In this document: one piece after another, positions 23,890 through 35,334 of the stretch
How positions within the stretch are numbered: the first letter of the stretch is position 1
How the letters are laid out: each line of letters opens with the position of its first letter
Assembly: GCA_936450465.1 (NCBI GenBank)
Contig: OW388291.1
Location: forward strand, 39,830,873 to 39,894,872
DNA: 64,000 nt
Direction of reading: 5' to 3'
DNA from: Gibbula magus
Taxonomy: Eukaryota > Mollusca > Gastropoda > Trochida > Trochidae
Program-made: the position numbers and the translations under genes
The notes under the pieces: model-generated
Database searches by the model: none
What the model saw: the letters and a program-made list of their open reading frames with translations, nothing else
Told to the model about the DNA's origin: nothing

Positions 23890-24085
23890 ATCAAATACAC
23901 AAGAATGTATACATATTGGTTAATACACATAAATGAATATAAATAAATGAATCCACACGTGTGAATATATACACATGAATACACACCGCTGAATACAGAC
24001 AGGTGGATACACACATCTGAATACACCTTGGTACATACAGAATAAGGAATACACACATAGGGTCATGAGTACACACACATGAATT
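23890..24085. repeat. Degenerate GAATACACAC minisatellite
   Basis: Many irregular copies of GAATACACAC/GAATATAyACA with spacers of 5-12 bp (for example TGAATACACACCGCTGAATA). The reverse strand is open in three frames with cysteine/valine/tyrosine-rich low-complexity peptides, which I treat as repeat artefacts. Confidence 0.75.
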
Positions 24086-24097
24086 TTACACAGATCA

Positions 24098-25565
24098 ACC
24101 GAGATAGCTCTTATCATTCACATATGTACAAAACTTGCAAATACAACTGAATGACCATTAATATGTACCATAGATATTTGAATGGCCACAGGATTTTATT
24201 ATTGTATTTATTGTAATCGTATTGTACAAATGGAATTACACATATTTCAGCGTAACATATATGCATTTGTGAACATTTCACATGATGACAGGAGAAATAA
24301 CTCGTTTTTGATGATTTTAAGATACTGTTAAACTACAAGACACACGCTTCCTGGAGCTACTGATCTATGATATTAATTCTCACTACAACTTAGAAAGATG
24401 GAGGTAGAAGTGACTTTTGTTCGGCAGGTCAGTGTACATACATCACAGGTCACAGGTGTCATTTTGTATCAGTTGATATATTTAAATTTTAAATTGATCT
24501 ATAATCAATACATTCATGTATAAATAAATATATTTAATGATAATCGATTTTCACATAATATCTTAGGATGTTAGTTTATATTTAGACAATAACTAACGAG
24601 TGACGGGGAATGACAGATTATCTTTCCCGAGTTATATCATTTGAGTAATTCTCGAGCCTTGGCGAGAGAATTACACACAATTGATATAACGAGGGAAAGA
24701 TAACCTGCCATTCCCCGTCACGAGTTGGTTATTGTTTATATTAGCCATATGACAAATTAAAGTAAAAACGCGAATATTAAAAGCCAATAGCTTCTCTAAA
24801 AGGACCCGAGAAGGAGATGAATCTCCATATCCATACGCGTGTGACGTGGATTCACTTCTTACGTACCTATCCTTGTTTACTCCGTACGATTAAAATGTCC
24901 CCTGCGAAAATGTCTTTCACAATAAAAGAAAGATGTGGCTTTAGTTGAAAGTTTTGTATTCCTGCCAATTACTATCAATCCATGATTATACATATAAGTT
25001 ATTGCAACATCCATATCAAGAGGTGTGGGAAGCTCAAAAACAAGTCGGCTCAAACCGAAAAGCCCTGTGACGTTACAATTGACACTGTGACGTCATAACT
25101 GCTCGCGCCTATGACGTCATTACATTCGAACGATCGCCGTCGCTCTTGAAGCTTTCCGTGGTTATACAGTTAAGCAGTTATCGCTAGTTTCTTTAAATTT
25201 CGGACAATTTAACTGCTTCCTCCGACATTTGATGCGTCGGCACATGTAGGAAAACGCTAATTTCAACTGCGGGAAACAAATAAAACATGTTAAAATGCAG
25301 AAGACAGTTTCTAAAGTTACTAGTCGTGAAAAGGAAGAAGGATGAATGAAGTAGTTCCGGCAACCGATGAAATTCTTATTTTTCTGTAACAGCCAATCAA
25401 AAGCCAGAAAAAGGTGTAACTCCCATGTGATTTACAGGAAAAATACTACCCTGTGTCCGTCTTCCCATATGGGTAATATTTATCCGAATGTTACCATATT
25501 TCTGAAAATTACACAATACTGTATTGTCTACCTGAAGCATACGCATTTACAAATATATTTAAGAT
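24098..25565 (+). repeat. Duplicated block, copy carrying MITE M2
   Basis: Second copy of 22375-22945, split by about 915 bp (24562-25477). Confidence 0.85.
24562..25478. mobile_element. Hairpin MITE M2 with proven insertion
   Basis: A long hairpin at about 24574-24740 (ACAATAACTAACGAGTGACG versus CGTCACGAGTTGGTTATTGT; loop near TCGAGCCTTGGCGAGA) is followed by a unique tail containing TGACGTCA twice (near 25090-25120), ending CATATGGGTAAT. Its edges (GAGTTGGTTATT...TATATTA and ATGGGTAATAT) match M1 at 2.49-2.9 kb, but the hairpin arm sequence differs. The empty site at 22838 shows what was inserted; ATATTTA on both sides may be the target duplication. Confidence 0.75.
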
Positions 25566-25795
25566 GAGAAATGAGAAATGAATCTGTGAGAGGCTATACG
25601 ATACAACACAACTGAATCTGTGAGTGGCAACTTGATAAATAAGAAATTAATCTTTGAGAGGCAATAGATACATAAGAACTTAATCTTTAACAGGTAAAAT
25701 ATACACGAGTAATGAATCTGTGAGAGGCTATATAATACATGATGACTTCATCTTAAAGAGGCAATAAGATGAATGAATCTGTGAGAAGATATAAC
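25565..25795 (+). repeat. Degenerate 35-50 bp tandem repeat
   Basis: Repeats of AATGAATCTGTGAGAGGCTA and variants (AATCTTTGAGAGGCAATAGA), five to six times. Related single units recur at 26200 and at the unit junctions near 36005 and 45070 (ATATCTTATAGGGGTAATGA). Confidence 0.7.
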
Positions 25796-25904
25796 AAATA
25801 TTATTATGTAAAAAAAAATTTCAAGCGATCTGATTGGTCGAGAGGCGTTCACGTGACCGTCAACAGAAAAAAATATTGACTCCGACCAAAGGCCGTATTG
25901 ACTT

Positions 25905-25985
25905 GAGTGACGTAAGACGATTAATTGTCGCATGACGTAAAAACGATTGTTGCATGACGTCATGCTATTGTTATCATGACATCAT
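25905..25985. promoter_or_regulatory. Cluster of TGACGTCA-like palindromes
   Basis: Within about 80 bp: GTGACGTAAG, CATGACGTAA, CATGACGTCATG and CATGACATCATG. These resemble CRE/AP-1-type sites, but no adjacent gene supports a regulatory role. Confidence 0.3.
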
Positions 25986-26253
25986 GTGACCGTAGCCCCA
26001 GCAGTTCAAACGGAATGGCATCTTTGACTGTATTTCACTGTTTTCTTTTCGTTTCTGTATTGAATACATAATAAAACAATTATGGACTTCATCCTTGGTC
26101 AATATTGTTTTCTTGGATCCATAAAAACATGTAGACCTCATCACAAGGATATAAATGTATATTATACATGTTTGTGTTAGAGGCAATATGATAACTAGAT
26201 AAATAAATATTTGAGAGGTAATGAGATTCAACATACAGTGTTCATGTCACTAT

Positions 26254-27386
26254 TTAGGAATTCAAAGATATATTGTTAGACTGAATATGACCTTTACATA
26301 AGTGCCTGTTCCGTGATGATCTTATTTGATGGTGTCTAGTACACAACAATGTCCAAGATATTACCAGAAAGCTAAATGATGAATGTTAATAGACTCAATA
26401 CATATACACTAAACGCCAAAAGAAACATTACCTCATTTCTTTTTTTAATAACTTTTTAAGTATCAAAGATATTTGAGAAATGAATGGTTCAAAAGAAAGC
26501 TGAATAACGTTATGATAATAAAACGTTTAAAAATCCTGATGGATTCATTTTGTGGCAAAATGCAGCTTGTTTAAAAAGTTTAAAATTGTCCGGTTTTCGA
26601 CCAGGCTGGTAGTAACCAATAAATGTGATTTAGATGTCCAGAAGTAGTTGAAAGTAAACTTTTACGTTTGTGAGAAGACACAAATGTTGTATGCTTTACA
26701 TCATAACCCCTAAACTGTTGTTGAGTAAGTTCAAGTGTGAAAATTATGAAATATATGTTTCTAGTCATTAAAGATCTTTTCTCGTAATTTACCTTAGTAA
26801 AAACGAGTTTACTGTGTTGTCAAATGACTTAATAGTATTTAGGAACACAGACGATTATTTATGTGAACATTTTCGCTTGAAAATGAAAACTTTCAATTTT
26901 TTTGTCTATCACCCAAACGCATTATCAATCAAATGTAGCAAAATTCAAGAAGCATTTGCATGAACTGAATGCTTCAACAGGGTATAAAACTAGCCTACTT
27001 GGCATGATATGGCACACATGTACGAAATCATGCCGCGATTGACCAATGGAGAAAGAGAAAAAGCACTGGGGATGTTGCAGCTTGGGTCGACAAACAACGA
27101 TGTTGCCAATGCCTGTGGATCTCACCTTATGACCACCATTAGGCCTATCATGCCTATCAGGCCTATCAGCGGTGACTCCGGAGTCGTATAATGGTCATAC
27201 AGTGACATCCAAAGACATTGGCAACATCATTGTTGGTCGACCCAAGCTGCAACATCCCCAGAGCTCTTTCTCTTTCTCCACTATTCAATTGCGGCATGAT
27301 TTCGTACATGTGTGCCTTATGCATATGTAAACAAATAAATGAATATATTTCGATGAATACATATAGGTAGATATATGTGATAAATT
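26254..27386. mobile_element. Tc1-like foldback remnant private to unit 1
   Basis: Units 2 and 3 run from CACTATTTAG straight to the AAATTTTATATTAGAGGAAC region, so this stretch is an insertion (or the residue of one). It starts near a Tc1-like end, CACTAAACGCCAAAAGAAAC (26408), similar to the TIR of the element at 8760. Plus strand at 27030-27120 encodes RLTNGEREKALGMLQLGSTN, the helix-turn-helix start typical of a Tc1-like transposase. The catalytic domain is absent. Confidence 0.7.
27009..27320. repeat. Inverted duplication of a transposase N-terminus
   Basis: The arm at 27013-27125 (CACACATGTACGAAATCATG ... TTGCCAATG) is repeated inverted at about 27219-27320 (CATTGGCAACATC ... CATGATTTCGTACATGTGTG). 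The spacer contains GACTCCGGAGTC and repeated AGGCCTATCA words. Confidence 0.9.
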
Positions 27387-27399
27387 CTAAATTATATCA

Positions 27400-28680
27400 G
27401 AGGAACATAGTAAGATGATTAAATGGTTTTGATTTTTACAAATAAAAATACTTATGGGTTCAAGTCCATTTACAGTTCGGTTTTGTAAACATTCGATTCA
27501 AACAGACTGTATCATATTAGAGAGATGAAGTGGACTAAAACACTTTCTAAAAAAGCTTATGCAGTGAGTGATAGTGAGTTACTTGACTTTAAGTGTTCTT
27601 AATATTTATTATATTTGTTGAGTTGTTTATCAATCTGCACTTTGGGATGAATATGTCAGATTATGAAGTTCGACTTCATAACTGAAGACAATTTTTTTTC
27701 TCTGTAGATTTGAGTTTATTTATGCATGGGTCTTTAATGTTTTATGATATTGCAGCTATTGCCTATTGCTTTATGATAATGTCATCAAATTGTCAGTGTC
27801 GAATAACGCATCTATCACAGACTCATGATAAGCGATCTCAATAGAAAAGCGAGTTTTTTAAAATGATTTACAATTAATGTATTTTTTTCTGTTTTTCAAT
27901 ATGACAAATACGGGACCCAACAAAGTATTTTAACTAAAAGGTAGCAGTATATAGAGAGAAATAGTGTATATAAATATATATATAAGCCTAGATTAAATTG
28001 TAAACATATACACACAACGTATTATCCGTTATGAATGGCCTGAATAGGGTGTGAAGCTGAAAGCCTTCGCCAGGAGAAAATAGTTATGTTGGGTACTCAC
28101 TTGCTCCTATTCAATGTTGAGTTAATAATGCTTTTATAGCGCTAAACACCACTTTTTAAAATTGAAAACAGTATAAACATAGGTCATTGAAGGGCATTTA
28201 GAAGTGGTATAGCCTACATATAAGAACAGGAAAGAACTGCTTCATGTAATTAATGACTGAAAAATATACAATTAATAGTCAATTATTACAATCAAAGTTT
28301 GGAAAATTTTCACAAATCTACACTACACATAAAGAATAAATATTTTTCAAGTTATGAATCGGAGCAGTTGAAAGGAAGGGTTTGAGCTAATTCAACATTA
28401 CAGCTTCGTCACGTGTTAAACTTGAAGTGAATTCAATGTTTAATTGTCATACCTCAATTTCAGCTAATTTTTTAATTGAACAATAGCTAATTCAAGGCAG
28501 AATTCTGTTGACATGTCAGAAGAATTTAAATTTGGGAATGAACTATCAAATCGTTTGTGAAAACAATCTCTTCCCATTAATTTTTATTTTTAATATTTCA
28601 AATAATTTCACAGTAATCTGAGTATTCCTTAATATTGTGAAAAAAATATTGAATTTGTTAGGTAATTAATTTTATATTTT
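27400..28680. other. Unit spacer, no gene seen
   Basis: Collinear with 36.08-37.38 kb and 45.14-46.44 kb. Includes a TA microsatellite (27971-27983) whose length differs between units. No conserved frame. Confidence 0.6.
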
Positions 28681-28833
28681 ATATATTAAACTGAAAATTG
28701 AATTGTTGTATTTATTTGTAGCAGACATACATAAAAAAAACTCTGTTGATGAACTTTGATCAATTCATTTAACATATAATTTCTTTCTTTAATTTCTAGA
28801 TATAAATTATCAAAACAGTAATCAAACACATTC

Positions 28834-29058
28834 TCACCCGCAGTAAATACCTCTTCGACCGATCTGATTGGTCCGTCGAGCTGAACTATTAATAACATAT
28901 CGGTACCAAACGCAACGGCTAGGCGAGACGACAGAATATTTCGAAAATTGCTTCACTATGAATTCAAGACCTGATCAGAGGGAAGCTTTGAAATATGAAA
29001 TACAGAGCCAGCTCAACGGACCAATCAGATCAGTCAAAGGGGTATTTACTGCGGGCTA
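28834..29058. mobile_element. 225-bp TIR MITE, unit 1 copy
   Basis: Same element as 364-589, here with ends CCGCAGTAAATACC / GGTATTTACTGCGG. Confidence 0.8.
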
Positions 29059-29565
29059 AAGTTTACGGGAGAGGTTTTTGTGGTCGATTTTCGAGTTTGA
29101 AGAGCTATTAAAGTTATCTTAGGGGTGACATATGTTGGAAATCAGCAAGGTTTTGCGGAGAAATGTATAATTGATAGGTACGTGCGTTCATCTGTGATTA
29201 GACGATTCACAATGAATGTGGGCAATTTTGAAAAGTATTCATTGCATGTATGTATGTAAGCAGTATGTCATTTCAAACACAAACTATTTGTGACCCATTT
29301 ACTAATTACAAAGAGGCAATGAGGCAAAATCAATAAAATAGTAAAGGGTGATTCTTAATTAATCAGAATGTCAATAGGGTTCAGAGGAGTTTTAACAAAA
29401 ATGAATATCAAGATAAGATAACCAAAAAAAACAGTGTCCAGTATAATTTTTATTTTTTGAATCATCACATCACACATAAAGAAAACACCAAGCGCGTATA
29501 AGGCCTTGGGAAAAACATGAATTGCAGGATAAAGATTAAAACATTTTACTCATTCGCGAATCCTT

Positions 29566-30558
29566 TCAACTTCCATTTACTCTATTACGGCACTTGCACC
29601 TCATGACCTCTCTTAATGTATTCCTGAACGACCTCCCAAACATACAGTAGAATATCCAGTTCGCTGAACAGTTCAACACAACAATCGTTTGAGTTACCTT
29701 GACTAAAAACCCATCGGAACCAAACGCTCTCTCGCATGCTGTTGTAATGTGAGTGATAACAGACACCTCAATAATGGCTATATTGATGACTACCAGCTGG
29801 TCATGGTTTCTTCCTGTTGATTGGATGACACGCCTCCTTGAGAAGATGATGATGATTATGTTGCAGATCACAAGGAACACCAGGGGAATCACAGCTCGAA
29901 ATGTGAAGAGGACATATTTTTGATGAAAATCAAATAATTGTGAAGAAGAGAAAGTCGAATATTCAGACATAATCCATGTCATGTTGAGGTCATTATTCCA
30001 GTAAAGATCGTGTTTGTACATAAACCAGTATGGAATATTCAAAACTATCGAGAAACTGAAAAGAACCACGATCCAAACATTGATGACAGATCTCCTCATG
30101 TAGCGAGAAGCTTGCAGAGGTTTAGCCACAGCCACAGCTCTCTGTAATGCAATCAGCATGGTGAAGAGAATCTCAAATGTGTAGAATGTCATTGCTGTAG
30201 GGTACTCGAAACTGTGAATGCCGCACATTATAACCTCAACCGATTGTGATATCCGTTCAATGTGAAACAACACAGTTTCAAAGGCGATGAAAACAAGAAG
30301 AATGATGTCTATGAAGCTTAGAAACTTCAAGAGTCGAACACCGGGAACAGTTCTCTGCAGTCTTGACAACACAACGAATCCAAGAATGTTACCACATATA
30401 CCAATGATGATGCAGACACACAGACTTATAGCATATACATCGCTCGATCTTGCTGATTGTGGAACCAAAGAGTTTGTTGAATTGGAATAGTTTAATAACT
30501 CCTTCATACTGGATTCCTCCACGTGTCCGTGCGACATCATCAACGTTGACAGTTTCAC
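29566..30558 (-). CDS. Receptor G5: 7TM receptor, intact (unit 1)
   Basis: 330-residue single-exon frame; the start favoured by comparison is the MMSHGHVEE methionine at 30540. Domains as in G1: TM1 CGNILGFVVLSRL, TM2 FLSFIDIILLVF, TM3 ALQRAVAVAKPLQASRYMRR, TM5 AVIPLVFLVICN, TM7 NCSANWIFYCMFG, C-tail RCKCRNRVNGS. It differs from G6 in TM6 (IIEVSVITH, an acidic residue in the membrane segment, where the others have IIVMSVITH), which might affect folding. Element B1 ends about 190 bp upstream of the start. Confidence 0.9.
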   Translation of the reverse strand: MKLSTLMMSHGHVEESSMKELLNYSNSTNSLVPQSARSSDVYAISLCVCIIIGICGNILGFVVLSRLQRTVPGVRLLKFLSFIDIILLVFIAFETVLFHIERISQSVEVIMCGIHSFEYPTAMTFYTFEILFTMLIALQRAVAVAKPLQASRYMRRSVINVWIVVLFSFSIVLNIPYWFMYKHDLYWNNDLNMTWIMSEYSTFSSSQLFDFHQKYVLFTFRAVIPLVFLVICNIIIIIFSRRRVIQSTGRNHDQLVVINIAIIEVSVITHITTACERAFGSDGFLVKVTQTIVVLNCSANWIFYCMFGRSFRNTLREVMRCKCRNRVNGS

Positions 30559-31364
30559 ACCTGATGATAGCCCTGTCAGTGTGTAGTTTCAGAGGATTGC
30601 ATTATGGGAAGTTTATTAGTATAATAGTCGATAGAGCATACATATCCTTTCTCCATAATCTTCCATTTATTAAATGATACGTAAATAATAAATGAAGGGA
30701 ATGTGAATCTGGAGTAAATGGATATGGAGGCAGGAGAGTGGCATGGTACGGAAGCGTATTAGTGTCACTGTGAAATAGTATCTCCTACGTAGGAGATAGC
30801 ATGATCAAGCACTGATCACTTCGTTTCATACTTATCCACGAGTTGTGGAGACACCTAAGCATCTTGCGTTTGTCTTTTTCATAATAAACATCATTATGTT
30901 AGTCTGATTAAATCATGTAATTTCGAAGTGCCGTCTTGATTTTCAAAATAAAGTATTGTTCACTTGAAATGTTATGGAGGGAATATTGTCTTTCCGTTAC
31001 TGCTCCCTTAGTGTCCATTTTGATAGTGATAGTTTACGAATATACTGTTACCGTTAGTTTCAAATTATTATAATTATTTGCACATTATTTTTTTCACAGA
31101 TTTGCAATTTATTATTAAAGATTGTACAATATTGTGTTACGTTAAAGGGTAAAACATCCTATTACACAACCCGACAGGCCGCATGTATAGAAAACGGTTA
31201 TCCGTATTGGTAGAAAATGGGGCGACGTATAAAGGGTGCATTTTATTGAACTCTTCAGTGTGAGAGAGATATATTTGTAGGTTTCATGCGATTTTGAGAA
31301 ATCAGACAGATTGTTGACCATTCCGTCATAGTGTTATGTTCAAAACTATATTATTGGGTGATTA

Positions 31365-31443
31365 GTTCTCGCTACGTCAGTGAGAACACTTGTACCACTT
31401 TCGAGCGGCCATTTTCATGTGAACACTTTAAAATGGCCGCTCG
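31365..31443. repeat. Two small palindromes inside element B1
   Basis: GTTCTCGCTACGTCAGTGAG-AAC is followed by CGAGCGGCCATTTT ... AAAATGGCCGCTCG (31402-31443, 13-base loop). Preserved in B2 and B3. Confidence 0.85.
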
Positions 31444-32814
31444 AAGGGAAATGCACTCGAGTGGCTTAACCCAACCATTACATTCGTTTTATTGATTCAG
31501 GAGTATTATTTAGCCATTGGTAACACTTATTAACCTTTTTGTGAGAACACTTTATTTCAATTCATTAGGAATAGCGGTCTCCAACGCCTTTAAAGGGTAA
31601 GGGTTTGGAGACAACTGACAACATAAAACTTTGCTAAGCATTGAAAGGGGTCCTGGCATAGGATTGAACATATGACAAATGTTATATTTTGTGCTTAAAT
31701 GAGGCACATTCTTATCTATTCGATATGTTTATTTGTCTTGTGTACTTGGTCTCAGATTGTTTTACAAAAAGTTTGCTTTGAAATCGAATAAGCATATATT
31801 TCAGACGGAAAGGAGTAAGCACATACTTCGAGTCGAATCGCCATTCCTGTTCACATTTACGAAGTTCTTATTTAGAAGTTACTTCATTTCACTTCAATAA
31901 AAATTTGATTGGAATTATATGTAATTAAATGAAAGTCAAATACGAACACTCATTTATGGATAAACAACCTCATTTATTATTAATTGTTTAATTAATTAAT
32001 TGTTCTTATTTCACTTCAAACCTACAAAATACCACTCAAAAAAGTTATATGTAATTAGATGTATACACCTCATATCAGCAGTAGTTCTACTGTCGTTCTT
32101 ATGACGACATGCTGTAAATGACAATCGGAACACTTAACAACTGAGGTAGATTTTTAAATTCTTCACTTCAGATGGTTAATTTACCCATATGGTAAATATA
32201 CTTGTCAAAATAGGTTAGGTATATTGGAAGTTTATTATTGATATTAAATCAGTGTGTAAATGTGCAAATAAATCAATATGAAAAAATTCAAAATTTACAT
32301 TTATTGCTAACTATTCTTCTCCAGCACATTCATAACATCAAGAGTACAGAAATTCATTAACGGTAATCAATTATAGAAGCTGAGATCCTTTATTTTTTAG
32401 TAATGTTTTGAGTGACGTCGTGTAACAAATGTCCAGCACCACGTTCAAAGTGTAATTAGGTCGCTAGTAGTGGCAATGACCGTGGATTTTCAACCATGAT
32501 AGAATGGTCAATTGTCTTGTTGTCTGAACTCTTAATTGACCTACAAATCTACCTCTCACACTGAAGAGTTCCACAGCAATGTCGCTTTATACGTCGCACC
32601 ATTTTATTTCAATATGGATGCAGGCTTATCGGATCGTGTGACGCGATGTCTTACCCTCTAACATAATAATATATTGTTTAAACTGTAAAGTATATGGAAA
32701 ATTTGAGAAAACAAAATACAGCTACATCGTCTTTAAAGCTTTTTATACTATCATATACTTATACATCATATCATATACACAATATTTTTTATGGGCATTC
32801 TAGAAAGTGGGGTG

Positions 32815-32927
32815 ATGAAGAATGAAGAACAATTTTATGGATACACAACTTCTTTATTCTATGTCGAAACGTCGCCTACATAGAATAAATAAGTTGGGTA
32901 TCCATAAAATTGTTCTTCATTCTTCAT
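32815..32927. repeat. 113-bp hairpin with GAAACGTCG loop in B1
   Basis: Arms ATGAAGAATGAAGAACAATT... and the matching ...AATTGTTCTTCATTCTTCAT, about 49 bp each, with loop CGAAACGTCGCCT. Same in B2 (41928-42040) and B3 (51042-51154); a longer relative is at 56957-57166. Confidence 0.9.
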
Positions 32928-33026
32928 ATAGACCAGAGTTTACATACACTATACACGTATACATGTGTTAAATACAATTGTGAAAAACGCTAGATATGAT
33001 AAAGTGGTACAGGCTTTATATATAGT

Positions 33027-33262
33027 ATATCCTACGTAGGAGTTACTATTTCCTACGTAGGAGATACTAAGTCCTACGTAGGAGATACTAAATCCTACGT
33101 AGGAGATACTATCTCCTACGTAGGAGATACTAAGTCCTACGTAGGAGATACTAAGTCCTACGTAGGAGATACTATCTCCTACATAGTAGATACTAAGTCC
33201 TACGTAGGAGATACTAAGTCCTACGTAGGAGATACTTTGTCCTACGTAGGAGATGGTATCAC
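33027..33262 (+). repeat. 21-bp tandem array of element B1
   Basis: About 11 units: 11-mer GATACTAAGTC plus 10-mer CTACGTAGGA, giving the 12-bp palindrome TCCTACGTAGGA once per unit. Some units read GATACTATCTC instead. Heptapeptide-repeat frames here are artefacts. Confidence 0.92.
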
Positions 33263-33689
33263 AAAAAAAAAGTTCATCATGACACTAATACGCTTCCGTA
33301 GCATGGCGTTTGATTTAGTAAATGATTCAGTAATCATGAAAAAACGGACAAGGTTTTTGTGTACTGTCAATAATTTACTCTTTAATAACGAAGTGCGTTT
33401 GTTTTTCTTTGATTGTATTTTACGTTTCAAAGTTTAATTTGATGACCAGCAATAAAATGTATACTATCAAACTGTCAGTTATTGATGAGGTCAGTGGATG
33501 AAGACAGTAGTAATTGAAAGAATCTATCTGATGTCCAAACAACATACTGTGATACAGTTTCTAAATGACACATCGGAGATGGATTGTATGTGAAAACATA
33601 ACCTTGTCTCTGTTATGTCTGGATTACAGCTAATGACAACAACTCAGTGGGTATGTAAATTATATACGGATTTCAGTGATCCATAAAAC

Positions 33690-34330
33690 AATCAAACGTC
33701 TTTATTCACATGGTGATATGATAATTTTCATTGACAAAGTAAAATCAACAAGAACGTAGAAGTAGCTTTTGAAAAATATCATATACATGAAAATGAAAAA
33801 GATAATACAAAATACTAAATACAATAACCAAACATTATACAGATTATTACACCTCATTATTATACCACATGAGTCAAAATACAATACATATCAATGTATC
33901 TTATCAACCCATCATTTACAATTTACTACATACATTTGAATATATTCACAATATGAAACTTACACCATTGTAGCAGATTCGACTCACCTATTTTGATGGA
34001 ATACAAGGAACTGCCTTTGTGCAAATTTCCCTGCCTTAAATATCCACAAAAGGTAACATCTGCACTTATCTAATTATGTTAATTACTTTAATGTTGAGTG
34101 ACACATCTCAGTCCCGGACAGTATATGGACGATATGCCGGACATTAATCTGATATTATTCAATTTCTGACATATCACCCTCATTAAGACTGACAGGCCGA
34201 CAGCGCATCATTGTTACACTGTAATTTATGCTACATCAACTACGCACAGTTTGATCTGAATATTTTATGCATAGAATTGTGTTTACTTTGTGAAAATATA
34301 TCGTGTTAATAGAATCCCCCTTACAGAAAC
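33690..34330. other. Unit spacer between element B and the Gypsy remnant
   Basis: Collinear in all three units; a 60-codon minus-strand frame (33702-33884) is preserved but is phenylalanine/isoleucine-rich AT sequence without recognisable features. No gene called. Confidence 0.5.
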
Positions 34331-34339
34331 CTCAGATGA

Positions 34340-35117
34340 TACAAACATATCCTTCTAGTTGTAGATTCTTACAGTAGATGGAGTGAAGCGTTCCCGCTCA
34401 AAACACAAGCTAAGAAGATCTGAAGTTGCAAGAGTTCTTTATCAGGAGATACGTTGTAGATATGGTTCTCCAAAATCAATTGTTTCTGATAGAAGCAGAA
34501 ACTTCGTATCAAAACTTGTAGGTGCCATCTGTGAGATTTTTCAAGTGACAAGACACACTACAAGTAGCTATCATCCCATGTCTAATGCAGCATGTGAACG
34601 TACCACCAGTACAATCCTTCAAGCTCTGCTTACATACTGCGACACTGACCATGGCAACTGGCCAACACTCACACCAGGTATCATGCTGGCCTTCAGAATG
34701 TCTCCCTGTGTGCAGTCAACAGGGTTCTCACAATTTCATATGCTCTTTGGTAGAGAAATGAACATTCCCTTTGATACTGCCATCTTACCAAAAGATGGAA
34801 TTGGTAAAAATGCCACTGAGTATGTCACTCAAGTAATGGAGAACCTCAAAGAGGTAGCATCCAGTAACCTGAAACTCGTTCAAGAAAAGATGAAAGAACG
34901 CTATGGCCGCAAAAGTTCAGAACCACTGTATGATGTTGGTGATCTTGTGTGGATCACAAATCAAGTTAATACAAAAGGTAAGTCACATAAATTAGACCCA
35001 AAGTACATTGGTCCATATGTTGTTAGTGATGTATGCACTAAGAACACATATCAGCTGAGAGATAGAAGGACTATAAAGAATCTGCCTTCCAAAACTCATG
35101 CCGAAAGAAGCCATTAA
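34340..35117 (+). pseudogene. Ty3/Gypsy-like integrase fragment, unit 1
   Basis: Endogenous LTR-retroelement (Metaviridae-like) remnant. The frame from 34383 holds the second and third acidic residues of the DDE integrase core (IVSDRSRNF and SNAACERT) and the C-terminal DLVWI/YIGPYVV region that follows the core in Gypsy integrases. The segment with the first acidic residue (VVDSYSRWSEAFP, 34345-34400) lies in a different frame, so the core is broken; another frame change occurs near 35095. Both breaks are identical in all three units. No gag, protease, RT or LTRs are seen. Unit 1 also lacks about 14 bp near 35160. Confidence 0.85.
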
Positions 35118-35334
35118 ACCGTTTCATGAGCGATTCACGGCACAAGGTAAGAAACGACGTTTCTAAAAGTAAAATGAAATGCTCTTATATGAAGATGTCT
35201 CCACTATCAGTACTCAATAGATGTCATAACATGTAGATCTTCACAGTTTATAGTGCTAGAAAGTCGCGACCAAATTCACCCAAAACCCTTTGTGCTGTTC
35301 TACATGATATAACACAAACCTATCTACTTGTAGG

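Larger units (their letters stand above)
30747..33300. mobile_element. Element B1: foldback transposon with TACGGAAGCG ends
   Basis: Left end TACGGAAGCGTATTAGTGTC; right end its reverse complement GACACTAATACGCTTCCGTA. Perfect 6-bp duplication GCATGG at 30741-30746 and 33301-33306; the empty site is GTGGCATGGCGTTTGA at 8425. A single palindromic unit (CTCCTACGTAGGAGATA) lies next to the left TIR and an array of about 11 units next to the right TIR. Inverted arms extend inward (GACGTATAAAG and CTCTTCAGTGTGAGAG occur in both arms). It lacks about 445 bp of the right arm present in B2 and B3. No transposase frame. Confidence 0.9.

Noticed and set aside
23829..24117. Cysteine-rich secreted peptide on the minus strand
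   Set aside because: Three overlapping frames of the same degenerate GAATACACAC repeat give similar peptides; typical of low-complexity sequence.
33702..33884. 60-codon frame preserved in all three units
   Set aside because: Low-complexity F/I/Y-rich translation of AT-rich DNA. Preservation is expected from recent duplication.
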